DNA from: UMGS1470 sp051889215
GTDB taxonomy: Bacteria > Bacillota > Clostridia > Christensenellales > UBA1242
DNA length: 30,254 nucleotides
Direction: 5' to 3'
NCBI GenBank assembly: GCA_051889215.1
Contig: JBJFDC010000045.1
Span: 1 to 30,254 of the forward strand
Shown: piece by piece, positions 29,014 to 30,254 of the stretch
How the letters are laid out: each line of letters opens with the position of its first letter
Numbering within the stretch: position 1 is the stretch's first letter
Notes under the pieces: generated by a model
Told to the model about the DNA's origin: nothing
Seen by the model: the letters and a program-made list of their open reading frames with translations, nothing else
Databases searched by the model: none
Translations under genes and position numbers: made by a program

Positions 29014-30062
29014 TCCAAAATTTGGGCTGTGAGTTTGTTGAAATCAATTTTTGCAGTTTTACCATAAGGCAAGATTGCGTGAGGAAGGGCATGTCCAAAA
29101 TTCATATTGAAAAGAATTGGCGTGTCCTTTATTTTTTCTCGCAAAATTTTTTCATATTCGTCAATATAAACTTGGTCTTGTGGTTTTCCAAAAAGAATGG
29201 CACGAGATGCTTGAAGAATGCCGAGTTCAAGAAGAGAATCAATCATTTTTTCAAACTCAATCGGAGTTGGTTTTGAGTCCGAGGTTTCAAGAAAAAGGAT
29301 TTTGTTTTCATAAAAATCAGGATTTTTTGGAAAAATTTGATATTTGTCACAATATTTTTTTGCAAGTGGGTGACGAGCACCCGAAAGCAGGTCATAAATC
29401 ACATCAATGCAACCACCGAACAATTTGCCTTCAACTGGGCTTTGGGGCTTGTTGATTGCAACATATCCCCGAGTTTCCTTGTGGCACACTCTCTTTGTCC
29501 CGAGAGCGGCGGGAGAAAAATCTTTTCGCTCTTCATACCAAACTTCGCTCGGCTCGATATTTTTGTCGCAATATCCATTCAACAAATTTTTGAAATGTTT
29601 TTCCGAATATTGCAGCATGTTTTGGTCGAGTTCGGCAACATCAACAAGCAGGCATTGACCATAAAAAGTGTTAAGCCCAAGTTTGTTGAAAATGAGGTGA
29701 TTTGTTGTTGAATCCGAAAACCCCAAAAAGATTTTTGGATTGTTCTTTATCGCCTCAATCAATTTTTGATTTTCAAACACATATGGGCAAATTTCATATG
29801 CATTGTCTCCACCAATCGCACAAATTATCATTTTGATGGATTTGTCTTCGAATGCTTGCAAAAGGTCGTCCGCTTTTGCTTTTGGATTATTGGCAAGAAA
29901 TTCCAAACCTTTCATGGCGTTATCCATAAACACAAGTTTGTATCCCATGTCCGCAATTCTCTTTTTTGCAAGGTCAATCTCATGCTTGACAAAACTTTCT
30001 CCTGCAACGCCCGAGGAGAGTGACACAACGGCAATTTTGTCGCCAGTCTGAAGTTTTTTCAT
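29010..30062 (-). CDS. S66-family peptidase (LD-carboxypeptidase/MccF-like)
   Basis: A 350-residue serine peptidase. Family features: an N-terminal GDKIAVVSLSS strand, IICAIGGDNAYE, the nucleophile elbow GFSDST with Ser116, FLETSDSKPTP with Glu259, and NFGHALPHAILPYG with His324 completing the triad. The pattern and length fit the MccF-like branch, some members of which cleave microcin C-type or other acyl-aminoacyl conjugates, while LdcA acts on cell-wall tetrapeptides; which applies is uncertain. AGGAGG before the ATG at 30062 fixes the start. It lies 8 bases after the dehydrogenase stop, so the two are likely cotranscribed. Confidence 0.87.
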   Translation of the reverse strand: MKKLQTGDKIAVVSLSSGVAGESFVKHEIDLAKKRIADMGYKLVFMDNAMKGLEFLANNPKAKADDLLQAFEDKSIKMIICAIGGDNAYEICPYVFENQKLIEAIKNNPKIFLGFSDSTTNHLIFNKLGLNTFYGQCLLVDVAELDQNMLQYSEKHFKNLLNGYCDKNIEPSEVWYEERKDFSPAALGTKRVCHKETRGYVAINKPQSPVEGKLFGGCIDVIYDLLSGARHPLAKKYCDKYQIFPKNPDFYENKILFLETSDSKPTPIEFEKMIDSLLELGILQASRAILFGKPQDQVYIDEYEKILREKIKDTPILFNMNFGHALPHAILPYGKTAKIDFNKLTAQILD

Positions 30063-30070
30063 ATGTCCTC

Positions 30071-30254
30071 CTATAGAAATAACTTGTGAATTCCCCAATA
30101 CAAAGTGTTTGTTGGAACAAATCTTGAAACAAAGTGAAGGACTTTGTATTTGAAACCGATTATATACATTGCTTTGCATTTTTTCTTGGTCGAAATTTTA
30201 TAAATCTTTTGAGCGACACTTGTTTTGTCCATGCGCTTGTCGTTTTTGCTGTCA
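30071..30254 (-). CDS. Short-chain dehydrogenase/reductase, C-terminal end (5' part outside window)
   Basis: The minus-strand frame is open from the window edge to a TAG at 30073-30071 and gives 60 residues. The sequence (VAQKIYKISTKKKCKAMYII, then GFKYKVLHFVSRFVPTNTLY and WGIHKLFL) matches the typical tail of membrane-associated or lipid-active SDR proteins: a helix with Ala-x-Lys-Ile, a basic KKKCKAMYIIG strand, and a hydrophobic helix with RFVPT. The NAD(P)-binding and catalytic parts are outside. It ends 8 bases before the S66 peptidase start. Confidence 0.6.
   Translation of the reverse strand, partial: DSKNDKRMDKTSVAQKIYKISTKKKCKAMYIIGFKYKVLHFVSRFVPTNTLYWGIHKLFL

Noticed and set aside
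29022..30051. Plus-strand open frames opposite the S66 peptidase gene
   Set aside because: They are antisense to a well-supported gene with conserved catalytic motifs and have no ribosome sites.

Overview
The window is AT-rich bacterial DNA with strong AGGAGG-type ribosome binding sites, TTGACA/TATAAT-like promoters and compact U-tailed hairpin terminators. The gene set (topoisomerase IV pair, MinD/MinE next to a SpoIVFB-type protease, a PdaB-like deacetylase, rpsB-tsf, a clostridial 2[4Fe-4S] ferredoxin) points to a low-GC Firmicute, most likely a poorly characterised clostridial lineage that sporulates or descends from spore formers. Genes are tightly packed. No gene-free stretch exceeds about 220 bases, and there is no rRNA, tRNA or CRISPR array.

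Left part (1-3744): the end of a degenerate ABC-type ATPase-like protein overlaps a short PucR-type helix-turn-helix protein. A Gly/Pro-rich protein (minus) is divergent, across a palindrome-rich 65-bp region, from a two-gene operon of a 96-residue protein of unknown function and a subtilisin-like S8 protease. murG runs convergent to the protease.

Centre-left (3745-12475): parE-parC, with ParC carrying a long charged N-terminal extension, is followed by a compact type II restriction-modification cassette whose codon usage differs from its neighbours. A PdaB-like polysaccharide deacetylase and a double-OB-fold SSB-like protein follow.

Centre (12476-20586): a 1068-residue surface protein (minus) has four jelly-roll-like modules, one membrane helix and a cytoplasmic coiled coil. 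After it come a split TSUP/TauE-type permease, a 56-residue ferredoxin cotranscribed with a Ppx/GppA-like protein whose active-site motifs are eroded, and an HtrA-type protease in operon with a divergent MreB-like protein.

Right part (20587-30254): minD-minE, a cryptic open stretch where spoIVFA would be expected, a SpoIVFB-like M50 protease, a membrane protein resembling the DUF5706/PycTM family, an unknown 124-residue protein and a DUF4132-like helical-repeat protein. On the minus strand are a small helical-bundle protein and rpsB-tsf, preceded by a leader that can form a pseudoknot. An OGG1-type glycosylase and an S66 peptidase converge, and the 3' end of a short-chain dehydrogenase closes the window.

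Best candidates for something new are the rpsB leader RNA, the four-module surface protein, the series of actin-fold/ATPase relatives with altered catalytic motifs (ABC-like, Ppx-like, MreB-like), the ParC extension with an internal start, the R-M pair with a probably leaderless methylase mRNA, and the cyclase-less PycTM-like gene. All functions are inferred from reading motifs; no database search was possible.
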